Origin: JBBIOU01 sp037443205
GTDB lineage: Bacteria > Bacteroidota > Bacteroidia > Flavobacteriales_D > UBA2798
DNA: 64,000 nt
Reading direction: 5' to 3'
NCBI GenBank assembly: GCA_037443205.1
Contig: JBBIOU010000012.1
Location: forward strand, 20,635-84,634
Shown here: positions 43,455-52,335 of the stretch, one piece after another
How positions within the stretch are numbered: position 1 is the stretch's first letter
Layout: each line of letters starts with the position of its first letter
Notes under the pieces: model-generated
The model's database searches: none
Told to the model about the DNA's origin: nothing
Seen by the model: the letters and a program-made list of their open reading frames with translations, nothing else
Translations under genes and position numbers: made by a program

Positions 43455-44149
43455 AGATTCTTAAAAATAGTGGTAATAATTTTATAGCCTGCTAATACAG
43501 TTCCTTTAAGCGTGCCTGATATTTTTGATTTACCTTTTCTGCATCGGTAACTTACGGGCACCTGTTTTATTTTTAATTGTTTTTTTAACGCTTTTACCTG
43601 CATTTCTACAGTCCAGCCGTATGTTTTATCTTGCATATTAAGTTCAGCTAATTTTTTTGCTTTAATGGCTCTAAACGGACCTAAATCATAATATTTATAA
43701 CGAAAAAATATTCTGATTAAAAATGTGGCCAGCCAATTACCAAAAATTTGCTGTGGTTGCATAGAGCCATGTTGCCGGGCTGATTTTACTCTGATGCCTA
43801 TAACAAAATCGTAATTTTCATAAACAATAGGTTCTATCAGTTTACACATCTCCTGCGGGAAGTCGGAATAATCGGCATCTAAAAAAACAATTATGTCGGG
43901 AGGATTTCTTTGGGCTAATACATAATTTATACCGTTTAAACAGGCTGCTCCGTAACCTTGATATGTTTCGTGTAACACTATCGCACCTGCATTTTGCGCA
44001 TTTAGCACAGTTTTATCGTTACTATTATTGTTTACCACCACAACTTGCCTGACAAGGCTTTTAGGTATATCATTTAATACCAACGCTATGGCATTTTCTT
44101 CATTAAATGCCGGTATTATTATATCAATAACAACTTTTTGCAGGTTCAT
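43451..44149 (-). CDS. Dolichyl-phosphate-mannose synthase-like GT2 glycosyltransferase
   Basis: 232 residues from ATG 44149 (MNLQKVVIDIIIPAFNEE); a TTG at 44167 would add six residues. The GT2 motifs IIIPAFNEENAIALVL, VVVNNNSNDKT and VFLDADYSD are clear, and the C-terminus CRKGKSKISGT fits the DPM1/undecaprenyl-phosphate glycosyltransferase type without a long membrane tail. It likely charges a polyprenyl phosphate or a lipid. Bases GCAGGAA before the ATG could act as a weak ribosome site. It overlaps the downstream GT2 gene by 4 bases. Confidence 0.88.
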   Translation of the reverse strand: MNLQKVVIDIIIPAFNEENAIALVLNDIPKSLVRQVVVVNNNSNDKTVLNAQNAGAIVLHETYQGYGAACLNGINYVLAQRNPPDIIVFLDADYSDFPQEMCKLIEPIVYENYDFVIGIRVKSARQHGSMQPQQIFGNWLATFLIRIFFRYKYYDLGPFRAIKAKKLAELNMQDKTYGWTVEMQVKALKKQLKIKQVPVSYRCRKGKSKISGTLKGTVLAGYKIITTIFKNL

Positions 44150-44180
44150 TTCCTGCAAATAAAACAATTTTATTGCAAGA

Positions 44181-45506
44181 TTAATAAATAATAATTTTTT
44201 TACTTACCGACTTATTGCCTGAATATACGGTAACAATATAAATACCGGGTGTAAAATGTATTTGCTGAGTATATTCTTTTTGCAAAACTTGTTTACTATC
44301 CAGTAAACGACCGGAAATATCAAAAATTTCAAATTTTATTTGCTGATTATGAACTGAATTAAATATCAAAAAGTTTGCTTCATTCACTTTAAAATGCCAA
44401 AAGCTATCATCAGCAAAATTTAATTCTGCAGCAAGTATATTGGTATATGTATGCGCTCCGTTCCAATCAACTTGTTTTATTCTGTAATAGTTAATTTCGT
44501 TCATTATCGGGTTAATATCTGTATATGAATAATGCTGTGTATGGTGTTGTATATTATTAGCACTTATGTAAGCAATGCTTACAAAATCGTTATTAGACGT
44601 TCTTTTCTGAACTTCAAAATGCGATACATTCGATTCGGAAGCAGTGCCCCAATTCAGTAGAACTTTATTGGTCTCTTGTTGTAAATTAAAATACAACCAC
44701 TCTAATGGCAATGCGGTATTGCAGGCAGAAGAATTATCTGCGTGGTCAGGAAAAAACCATACAATTACATCATCAATTGCCAAGTGCGGATCATTATTAC
44801 TATCATTTCTGTCGCTCCATCGTAGCATTATTTCATCATTATTTGCAAGGGGAGTAGCTAAAGTTATGCAGGCTTCTAAATCTTCGCTTACAGTACAGGG
44901 ATAGCCCGATACCTGATTTGAGGTGCCGGGCCCAGGGTGGTTATTAGGTGCGGTATACCATAGTGCCGGTACCGATGTATAGGTTCCTGAAGTTAAATCG
45001 GTAATTGCCATAGTTGATGTACGATAATGAAATTCTAATTGATTGATGGTACCGTTATTTTCGGCTAAGGATAATTGATAAGCTGTAAATTTTACTCGAA
45101 TTTTTACAATCGGAAGTCCCGAATTGTTTACAAACCTTACACCGTATCTTATATAAGTGCCCACTGCTCCCGGTGTTGCATTAGATGGCCTTGTACCTAT
45201 TTTCTGATTGTTGTCGCCATTACATTCATAAGAATAAAATCCACCGGTATTTGACGGAGCAGCCGCTGTAACATTTTGATGATTAATACTGGTAATGGTA
45301 GAATACCAACCGGTAAACGTACTATTATTGGTCCATGTTGTAATATCTGTATTACCAAAATCCTGTGTATATTGCGGCCCTCCTGTAATTATTACCTGTG
45401 CTGTTAGATTTTCAGCAAAAAACAATCCCAGAAAAATAATAAACAACACCATTGTATATCGAAACAACAATTTCTGAAAGTCTTGAATCGTATTAATTTT
45501 TCTCAT
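44181..45506 (-). CDS. Secreted protein with type A T9SS C-terminal sorting domain
   Basis: 441 residues with a signal peptide. The N-terminal two-thirds is a beta-rich domain with short loops (TQDFGNTDITTWTNN, IGTRPSNAT, AIDDVIVWFFP) similar in look to carbohydrate-binding or jelly-roll modules of T9SS cargo. A fibronectin-like segment follows (LEWLYFNLQQETNKVLLNW), then the Por sorting domain FEIFDISGRLLDS ending in the basic KKIIIY. The gene is 1 base from the next T9SS substrate and in the same operon. Ligand unknown. Confidence 0.88.
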   Translation of the reverse strand: MRKINTIQDFQKLLFRYTMVLFIIFLGLFFAENLTAQVIITGGPQYTQDFGNTDITTWTNNSTFTGWYSTITSINHQNVTAAAPSNTGGFYSYECNGDNNQKIGTRPSNATPGAVGTYIRYGVRFVNNSGLPIVKIRVKFTAYQLSLAENNGTINQLEFHYRTSTMAITDLTSGTYTSVPALWYTAPNNHPGPGTSNQVSGYPCTVSEDLEACITLATPLANNDEIMLRWSDRNDSNNDPHLAIDDVIVWFFPDHADNSSACNTALPLEWLYFNLQQETNKVLLNWGTASESNVSHFEVQKRTSNNDFVSIAYISANNIQHHTQHYSYTDINPIMNEINYYRIKQVDWNGAHTYTNILAAELNFADDSFWHFKVNEANFLIFNSVHNQQIKFEIFDISGRLLDSKQVLQKEYTQQIHFTPGIYIVTVYSGNKSVSKKIIIY

Positions 45507-45507
45507 T

Positions 45508-47670
45508 TTATTTTCTTAGCAATTCTATAAAGCCGTTGTATATTTCTGTTTCATTTAATCTTAAAACATAAAAATAAGTGCCATCTGTAACTTCATCACC
45601 TGTTAACCTTAATTTATTATTATTCGATTGACCCTTCCATTCATTATTATATGGTTTTGCATGATATATTAAATTTCCCCAGCGATTGTATATATAAATT
45701 TCATTGTCAGGATAATTTTCTATTCCTTGAACAACAAAAAAGTCATTTAATCCATCGCTATTGGGGGAAATAGCATTGGGTATAATCAGCGTAATATCTT
45801 TAATAGCCTCTATAATTAAACTAGCCGTATCAGTACAACCCAAATTATTGTATGCTATTAAATTTACTAAATAATTTCCTGCATTTTGAAAAACGAAAAG
45901 CGGGTTAACATCAGTTGATGTTGATAAATTACCAAAATACCAATTATAAAAATCAGCATTTATGCTTGTATTTGTAAAGTTTACCTGCAGAGGCACATTA
46001 TCGCTTTGTGGCATTGCCGAAAAAGATGCAATTGTATTTATTATTGTAATGTTAACTATCTCTGAAGTATCTGTTCCGCATACATTGGTGGCAATAACAA
46101 AATAGTTTCCGTTTTGATAAACCTCTATGCTTGCACCTGTATTTCCGTTGCTCCACAGATAAGATGTGCCTCCGCTTGCAATTAATTGTAATGTATCACC
46201 GGAACACAACGTGTCATTACCTGATAAATTAACCTGTGCATTGGGAACACTCATTACTGTTATAATCATAGTATCATTTGCTGTACAAGCATTTTGTGTA
46301 ACTGTATAATTAATAATATGAGTACCTGTTCCTGCCTGTTGCGGAGAAAATTCTCCGGTAGATGCATTGACAATACCTGAACCTGTCCAGATTCCTCCGT
46401 TTGAAACAGCCGTAAGAAAAACTGAAGACTGCGCGAAGCAAAAAGTATTTCCTGATGTAATTGTTGCATCAGGAAGAGCGTTTACAGTAATTGTTATGCT
46501 TGCTTGTGATGTCCCGCAAGAATTAAACGAACTTACTGTGTATATACCAGATGAGCCAACTGTTATACTTGATGTGTTTTGACCATTAGACCAAACATAA
46601 GAACTGCCTCCGGTAGCAGTTAATGTAACCGAATCGCCTTGACAAAATGTAACCGGTCCGGATGCCATTATGTTAATTACCGGTGTAGAATTGATTGTAA
46701 CCTGCACACTATCTTTAATAGTGTCACCGCATAAATCAAATACGAGCAGATATAAACTTATTACACCACTATCAGCTTGATTAACTGTATAATCGGTATT
46801 CAATGCTGTATTATCAGAAAATATCCCTGAGCCACCTGTCCATAATACAGAAGAGTATGCACCATTTACAATGCCTGTTAAATTAATGGTATCACCTGTA
46901 CAAACATTTAATGCTGATGAGGTTATGCTTAACGTAGTAGGTGCATAAGGCGCCTGGCAACCAAAATTTACATAATGCGCTGTACCATCCCAATCAAAAT
47001 CAACACGCGAGCCATCATTCTGGGCAGGTGTTCCTCCATACAAACCGTTTACATTAACCAAATATTGCCTGTCGTATGTAACTGTATCAGCACAATTATC
47101 GGGAGTATGTATAAAAATTAATGTTCTTAAACTTATACCGCCCGTAGGTGCACTTGTTTGTGAAGTACCGTTGTTATGATTAGCAAAATGTCCTTGATAA
47201 TTTCCTGGATTTTGAAAAATAACTATTAATGTATCTCTTAAATCTGCAAATGAATTTGCACCCACACACATATCGGTAGATGTTATCAATAACACTTTTT
47301 TACCGGTCGGTAAAATTCCACCTACAGGCTCAATTAACCAACCACAACCGGTTTGTATGGTAGCATTTAATGAAGCAACTAACGAAGCTGTTAATGCATC
47401 GGGTGTGGAAATGCCTAAAAAAGAATTGTTCGGCCAATCAATATTTAAATTACTAATTAAGACAGGATTGCTACCTATACGAAAAAGCACCATTTCGTTC
47501 TTACCCTCGCAACTGCATGCCGGAGACATAGAATTATTACAACCACCTCCCGGGACACAGGCATCTACTAATATACTTTCAATTTCAAAACATTTTTGTG
47601 GAATTTGTGCGTAAGATAAAATTGAGTACACACAAAAGAAAAATGGCGTTATTTTTTTTATCATACACAT
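45508..47670 (-). CDS. Secreted multidomain protein with gliding-motility (CHU_C, type B) C-terminal domain
   Basis: 720 residues. A signal peptide precedes a cysteine-containing N-terminal region (CVPGGGCNNSMSPACSC). Repeated Ig-like segments follow with the phrase SSYVWSNGQN or TSYLWSNGNT, then a PKD-type domain (FTNTSINADFYNWYFG). The CHU_C domain ends the chain: IPNAISPNSDGLNDFF and IYNRWGNLIYHA. Type B cargo stays on the surface or in adhesion complexes. The start may be ATG 47670 or ATG 47664. It has a long leader with an exact -7 box at 47763-47770. Confidence 0.9.
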   Translation of the reverse strand: MCMIKKITPFFFCVYSILSYAQIPQKCFEIESILVDACVPGGGCNNSMSPACSCEGKNEMVLFRIGSNPVLISNLNIDWPNNSFLGISTPDALTASLVASLNATIQTGCGWLIEPVGGILPTGKKVLLITSTDMCVGANSFADLRDTLIVIFQNPGNYQGHFANHNNGTSQTSAPTGGISLRTLIFIHTPDNCADTVTYDRQYLVNVNGLYGGTPAQNDGSRVDFDWDGTAHYVNFGCQAPYAPTTLSITSSALNVCTGDTINLTGIVNGAYSSVLWTGGSGIFSDNTALNTDYTVNQADSGVISLYLLVFDLCGDTIKDSVQVTINSTPVINIMASGPVTFCQGDSVTLTATGGSSYVWSNGQNTSSITVGSSGIYTVSSFNSCGTSQASITITVNALPDATITSGNTFCFAQSSVFLTAVSNGGIWTGSGIVNASTGEFSPQQAGTGTHIINYTVTQNACTANDTMIITVMSVPNAQVNLSGNDTLCSGDTLQLIASGGTSYLWSNGNTGASIEVYQNGNYFVIATNVCGTDTSEIVNITIINTIASFSAMPQSDNVPLQVNFTNTSINADFYNWYFGNLSTSTDVNPLFVFQNAGNYLVNLIAYNNLGCTDTASLIIEAIKDITLIIPNAISPNSDGLNDFFVVQGIENYPDNEIYIYNRWGNLIYHAKPYNNEWKGQSNNNKLRLTGDEVTDGTYFYVLRLNETEIYNGFIELLRK

Positions 47671-47762
47671 ACCTTTTAAATTTTAAGGCAGCGGTTTCGG
47701 AAGAAGTAACCACATATATTTTTAGGTTAATACAACTCCTGTAGGTAATATTCGCTTGGTTA

Positions 47763-47770
47763 CAAAGGTA
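47763..47770 (-). promoter_or_regulatory. -7 promoter box and long leader of the type B cargo operon
   Basis: Minus-strand TACCTTTG fits TAnnTTTG exactly and leaves about 92 bases before the ATG. Within the leader, GGTTAC at 47758-47763 and GTAACC at 47706-47711 are complementary and could close a stem. The rest of the 213-base gap to guaA holds nothing else I recognise. Confidence 0.45.
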
Positions 47771-47872
47771 TTTAATTAAAATTTGCAGGATATAATTTTT
47801 TATATTGTCATTTCGTAAAGTATTTGTTAAGAAGTTACGGTTATGGTTAATTTCACAATTAGTGTTAATAAT

Positions 47873-47880
47873 TATCTTTG
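47873..47880 (+). promoter_or_regulatory. -7 promoter box of guaA, 3 bases from the start codon
   Basis: TATCTTTG fits TAnnTTTG exactly and is followed by CGC and the ATG at 47884. Only a leaderless or nearly leaderless mRNA is possible from this box. Confidence 0.5.
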
Positions 47881-47883
47881 CGC

Positions 47884-49413
47884 ATGCAAGAAACAATCCT
47901 CATACTGGATTTTGGTTCGCAATACACTCAACTCATAGCTCGTAGAGTCAGAGAATTAAACGTATATTGCGAAATACATCCATACAACCATTTTCCAAAA
48001 CCCGATAAAAACATCAAGGGAGTAATATTATCAGGTAGTCCGTTTTCGGTACATGATGAAAACCATCCTATACCTGATTTATCAAATATCAAATCAAAAA
48101 TTCCTTTGCTTGCTGTATGCTATGGAGCGCAATATCTGGCACATACATCGGGTGGTAAAGTTGAGCGTTCTAAAATACGCGAATACGGCAGAGCCAATCT
48201 TAATTATGTAGATGTTGAAAACCCTTTAACGAAACATATATCCGCATATTCGCAAGTTTGGATGAGCCATGGTGATACCATTACCGCTTTACCCGAAAAC
48301 ACTAAAATTATTGCCTCTACCAAAGACGTAAAAGTAGCCGGGTATTGTTTTACAGATGAGCCAAGCTATGGCATACAATTTCATCCTGAAGTATATCATA
48401 CTACCGAAGGAACACAACTGTTGAAAAACTTTGTAATAGATATTTGTAAATGTTCTCAAAACTGGACTCCGCAGTCTTTTATCGAAACAACGGTTAACGA
48501 AATCAAAGAAAAAACAGGAAACGACACGGTTATTATGGGACTTTCAGGCGGAGTTGACTCTACCGTAGCAGCAGTATTAATTCATAAAGCCATAGGCAAT
48601 AACTTGCATTGTATTTTTGTAGATAACGGACTACTTAGAAAAAACGAATTTGAACAAGTACTGCAAAGTTATCAACACATGGGTTTAAATGTTACGGGGA
48701 TTGATGCTAAAGAAAAATTTTACAACGCATTAAACGGAATAAGTGACCCTGAACAAAAAAGAAAAATTATTGGTAAAATATTTATAGATGTATTTGATGA
48801 GGCTGCAAAAAACCATCAAAACGCCAAATGGCTGGGACAAGGAACAATTTATCCGGACGTGATAGAATCGGTTTCTGTTAAAGGACCTTCGGCAACCATC
48901 AAGTCGCACCACAATGTAGGCGGTTTACCCCAATACATGAAATTAAATGTAATTGAACCACTTAAAAGACTATTTAAAGACGAAGTACGAAAGGTTGGAC
49001 AAACTTTACAAATTGATGAAAATATTCTAAACAGGCATCCTTTTCCCGGCCCGGGCTTAGGCATCCGTATTTTAGGATCTATAACTCCCGAAAAGGTACG
49101 TGTTTTGCAAGAAGTTGATCATATTTACATCAGCGGATTGAAAAAATATAATTTATACGACAAGGTATGGCAAGCAGGTGCCATACTTTTACCTGTTCAA
49201 TCAGTAGGAGTAATGGGTGATGAACGAACCTATGAAAATGCCGTTGCATTACGAGCCGTAAGCTCTACCGATGGCATGACTGCCGATTGGTGCCACCTGC
49301 CTTTTGAGTTCCTGGCTGATATTTCTAACGAAATAATAAATAAAGTAAAAGGAGTAAACAGAGTTGTATATGATATAAGCTCTAAACCTCCCGCAACCAT
49401 TGAATGGGAATAA
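47884..49413 (+). CDS. guaA: GMP synthase (glutamine-hydrolysing)
   Basis: 509 residues from ATG 47884; the in-frame TTG at 47878 lies in the promoter box. The N-terminal class I amidotransferase domain has ILDFGSQYTQLIARRVRE, the oxyanion/nucleophile site LLAVCYGAQYLA and HPEVYHT. The ATP pyrophosphatase domain has GLSGGVDSTVAA, and the C-terminal dimer domain includes RHPFPGPGLGIRILG. The enzyme aminates XMP to GMP in purine synthesis. A LysM gene follows after 18 bases. Confidence 0.97.
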   Translation: MQETILILDFGSQYTQLIARRVRELNVYCEIHPYNHFPKPDKNIKGVILSGSPFSVHDENHPIPDLSNIKSKIPLLAVCYGAQYLAHTSGGKVERSKIREYGRANLNYVDVENPLTKHISAYSQVWMSHGDTITALPENTKIIASTKDVKVAGYCFTDEPSYGIQFHPEVYHTTEGTQLLKNFVIDICKCSQNWTPQSFIETTVNEIKEKTGNDTVIMGLSGGVDSTVAAVLIHKAIGNNLHCIFVDNGLLRKNEFEQVLQSYQHMGLNVTGIDAKEKFYNALNGISDPEQKRKIIGKIFIDVFDEAAKNHQNAKWLGQGTIYPDVIESVSVKGPSATIKSHHNVGGLPQYMKLNVIEPLKRLFKDEVRKVGQTLQIDENILNRHPFPGPGLGIRILGSITPEKVRVLQEVDHIYISGLKKYNLYDKVWQAGAILLPVQSVGVMGDERTYENAVALRAVSSTDGMTADWCHLPFEFLADISNEIINKVKGVNRVVYDISSKPPATIEWE

Positions 49414-49431
49414 CTTTTAATAAATAATTAC

Positions 49432-51345
49432 ATGATCGGACAATTAAAAAATATTCTTAGCCTGACATTTTACTTGTTTTTCACTTACCTATGGGGGCAA
49501 CCCAAAAATGCCGTAAAAGAAAAAATAAACGGTATAGAATACTACATTCATACCGTAGAAAAAGGAAATTCACTTTATGGAATTGCTAAATTATATAATA
49601 CCAACGTGGATGTAATTACAACGGCAAATCCTGACATCAACTTACAGTTAAAACCCGGACAAAAAATTAAAATTCCCGTTAAAACCGAAATCAAAAATCA
49701 ATCTAAAGAGAGCGAAAATAATAACTACGCTACGTCCCAAAATAACCATACAACAAACAATCCCGTACAAACCACCCATAAAGTAGAAAAAGGAGAAACG
49801 CTGTATGGTATATCAAAAAAATATAATGTAAGCATCGAACAAATAACCGCGTTAAACCCCGAAGCCATACAAGGAATTAGCATCGGGCAAGAATTAAAAA
49901 TACCAACCCCTGTTGATACCAATAACCCTGTAAAAAACCTTGAAAAATTTGATAATAATTCAAATCTCGTTTTAACTGAACATCAGGTTGCTCAAGGCGA
50001 AACACTTTATGCCATTGCTAAACAATACCATACTACCGTAGACAGCATTTACCTCTATAATCCTAACCTTAAAGAAGGATTAAAAACCGGACAAAATATA
50101 GTTATACCTGTAGCCAAAACACTGGCCGAAAAAAAACAAATTAAATATTACCCCGACAAAAATTCCATACTTAATAAAACAACCAATACAACCAATACAA
50201 CCACTGACAAAACTATTTTAAACATCAAGCGCAAAGAAGTATATGAGGTAGGATTATTACTTCCATTTTATTTAGACAAAAACCAGCAAATAATGGAAAG
50301 CTATAATCATACCAACGAAAAAAAATCAATTTATGAACCTACCCGTCAGGCATTGGATTTTTATCACGGGGTAGTGCTGGCACTCGACTCCTTAAGTAAA
50401 GCAGGTTTATCGGTTAACCTAAGAGTTTATGAAACCGACAGAGATACTGCCAAAATAAACAAGTTGATTAATTTACCTGAATTTAAAAATCTGGATTTAA
50501 TTATAGGCCCTATAGACAACATAGAACCAGTTGCTCAAAAAGCAAATGAATACAATATACCTATGATATGCCCCTTCGCATATTCCAATAAAATTTTGCT
50601 CGAAAACAGCTTTGTTGCAAAGGCCACAACAACTATTTCGTTTATGATAGAAGAAGCTTCGCGCTATTTAGTAGAAAAATATAAAAACGAAAATATAATT
50701 ATAATTGACGGGTTAGGAAAAAATGATGCTGCCGCCTTTAAAACATATAAAAAAGCCATCAACGAAAATTTAAAAAAGGCAGGCATTAAAGATACTGCCA
50801 CCTGTGTAAAAGCAGAATCTTATGCATCTAAAACATGGGTTGATAAACTACGTAAAGACAAAATAAATATACTGGTTGTACCTAACAGCGAATTTAGTTA
50901 TGTAAGCAGTTTTTTAAGCAATCTGAACAATATTTCTATAAAGCCGCAATATAAAGACTACCAATATATTGTTTTTGGCATGGATGACTGGGCAAGATGG
51001 GATGATTTAGATGCGTACTATAAAGTAAAATTTCAGGTGCATATACCCGGTTCAGTACATATTGACTTTGACGACAAAGAAAAAACCATACCTTTTATTG
51101 CTTCCTTTAGAAATAAATATAAATGCGACCCCGACAAATATGCCATGATGGGCTTTGACATTGCTTTCTACATGATGTCGGGCTACTTAAAAATGGGCAA
51201 AGGCTTTTTTGAAACACTAGAAAACTACCCCTGGCAAGGAGTAAATACCGCCTTTAATTTTAAAAAAATAAATGCTACGAGCGGATACATCAATAGCCAT
51301 GTTTATATACTGAAATATGAAGATTATATGCTAAAAAAACAATAA
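49432..51345 (+). CDS. Three LysM domains fused to a periplasmic-binding-protein-like domain
   Basis: 637 residues. A signal peptide (to about residue 22) is followed by LysM repeats at 39-83, 116-158 and 184-227, each with the G-x-S/T-L-Y-x-I-A/S core. From about 275 to the end lies a PBP type 1 (LivJ-like) fold: EVGLLLPFYLDKNQ, VVLALDSLSKAGL, DLIIGPIDNIEPVAQKA and later FRNKYKCDPDKYAMMGFD. It should sit on peptidoglycan and bind a ligand or protein; no transporter is adjacent. It is co-directional with guaA and hemF. Confidence 0.88.
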   Translation: MIGQLKNILSLTFYLFFTYLWGQPKNAVKEKINGIEYYIHTVEKGNSLYGIAKLYNTNVDVITTANPDINLQLKPGQKIKIPVKTEIKNQSKESENNNYATSQNNHTTNNPVQTTHKVEKGETLYGISKKYNVSIEQITALNPEAIQGISIGQELKIPTPVDTNNPVKNLEKFDNNSNLVLTEHQVAQGETLYAIAKQYHTTVDSIYLYNPNLKEGLKTGQNIVIPVAKTLAEKKQIKYYPDKNSILNKTTNTTNTTTDKTILNIKRKEVYEVGLLLPFYLDKNQQIMESYNHTNEKKSIYEPTRQALDFYHGVVLALDSLSKAGLSVNLRVYETDRDTAKINKLINLPEFKNLDLIIGPIDNIEPVAQKANEYNIPMICPFAYSNKILLENSFVAKATTTISFMIEEASRYLVEKYKNENIIIIDGLGKNDAAAFKTYKKAINENLKKAGIKDTATCVKAESYASKTWVDKLRKDKINILVVPNSEFSYVSSFLSNLNNISIKPQYKDYQYIVFGMDDWARWDDLDAYYKVKFQVHIPGSVHIDFDDKEKTIPFIASFRNKYKCDPDKYAMMGFDIAFYMMSGYLKMGKGFFETLENYPWQGVNTAFNFKKINATSGYINSHVYILKYEDYMLKKQ

Positions 51346-51359
51346 GTCTTTAGTGTGAT

Positions 51360-52265
51360 ATGCATATTGAAAAAAACCAAATAGCATCAACCTTTCAGTT
51401 AATTCAACAAAACATCTGTGATAATCTGGAACGTATTGACGGGAAATCAAAATTTATAGCTGACACATGGCAAAGACCCGGAGGAGGTGGCGGAGTAAGC
51501 AAAATAATACAACACGGAAACATCATAGAAAAAGGCGGAGTAAATTTTTCGGCTGTTTACGGTGAACTGCCAACTGTTATAAAAAACGAATTTGGTCATA
51601 ACGCAAATAATTTTTTCGCAACCGGTGTTTCTATTGTTTTACACCCCTACAATCCTTTTGTTCCTATCATACACATGAACGTCCGCTACTTTGAAATGGA
51701 TACCGGAACCTATTGGTTTGGCGGTGGTATAGATTTAACCCCCCATTACATAGATAAAAAGCAAGCTGCCTTATTTCATTTACATTTAAAAAATACCTGC
51801 GATAAACACCATAAAAACTATTATACTGAATTTAAAAAATGGGCGGATGAATATTTCTTTATTAAACACCGCAATGAAACAAGAGGAATAGGCGGAATAT
51901 TTTTTGACCACTTAAACGAAAACAACGAGAAAAATAAAAATCAATTATTTGACTTTGTTTGCGAAGTAGCACACACTTTTATACCGGCCTACGAAGAACA
52001 AGTAGAACTAAATAAACACCAATCATTTACCGAAGCAAACAAATTATGGCAACTTATACGCAGAGGACGATACGTAGAATTTAATCTAGTATACGATAGA
52101 GGAACAAAATTCGGTCTGGAAACTTCCGGAAGAACAGAAAGCATTTTAATGAGCCTTCCCGAAACTGCCTGCTGGAAATATAACCATACCACCCAACCCA
52201 ACTCTCCCGAACACGAAACCATGCAATTACTCAAAAAATATATTGACTGGATTAGTTTTGTTTAA
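51360..52265 (+). CDS. hemF: Aerobic coproporphyrinogen-III oxidase
   Basis: 301 residues, normal length. Signature segments: WQRPGGGGGVSKIIQ, NFSAVYGELP, IHMNVRYFEM, WFGGGIDLTPHY and the C-terminal EFNLVYDRGTKFGLETSGRTESILMS, broken here for clarity only by its loops. HemF decarboxylates coproporphyrinogen III to protoporphyrinogen IX with O2, without cofactors. Its presence indicates oxygen-dependent haem synthesis. It follows the LysM gene by 14 bases. Confidence 0.96.
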   Translation: MHIEKNQIASTFQLIQQNICDNLERIDGKSKFIADTWQRPGGGGGVSKIIQHGNIIEKGGVNFSAVYGELPTVIKNEFGHNANNFFATGVSIVLHPYNPFVPIIHMNVRYFEMDTGTYWFGGGIDLTPHYIDKKQAALFHLHLKNTCDKHHKNYYTEFKKWADEYFFIKHRNETRGIGGIFFDHLNENNEKNKNQLFDFVCEVAHTFIPAYEEQVELNKHQSFTEANKLWQLIRRGRYVEFNLVYDRGTKFGLETSGRTESILMSLPETACWKYNHTTQPNSPEHETMQLLKKYIDWISFV

Positions 52266-52283
52266 CCATACGAGCTAATTAAG

Positions 52284-52291
52284 TATATTTG
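52284..52291 (+). promoter_or_regulatory. -7 promoter box of the TPR lipoprotein gene
   Basis: TATATTTG is an exact TAnnTTTG, 44 bases before the ATG at 52336. TTTG at 52257-52260 could be the -33 element, at 23 bases a little far. Confidence 0.45.
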
Positions 52292-52335
52292 TATGCCTTT
52301 ATAACTTCCGCGCTAAACTCAAATCGTTTTTAATT

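Noticed and set aside
47671..47883. Purine riboswitch before guaA
   Set aside because: The guaA promoter box ends 3 bases before its ATG, leaving no leader for a riboswitch, and no purine-riboswitch core is seen.
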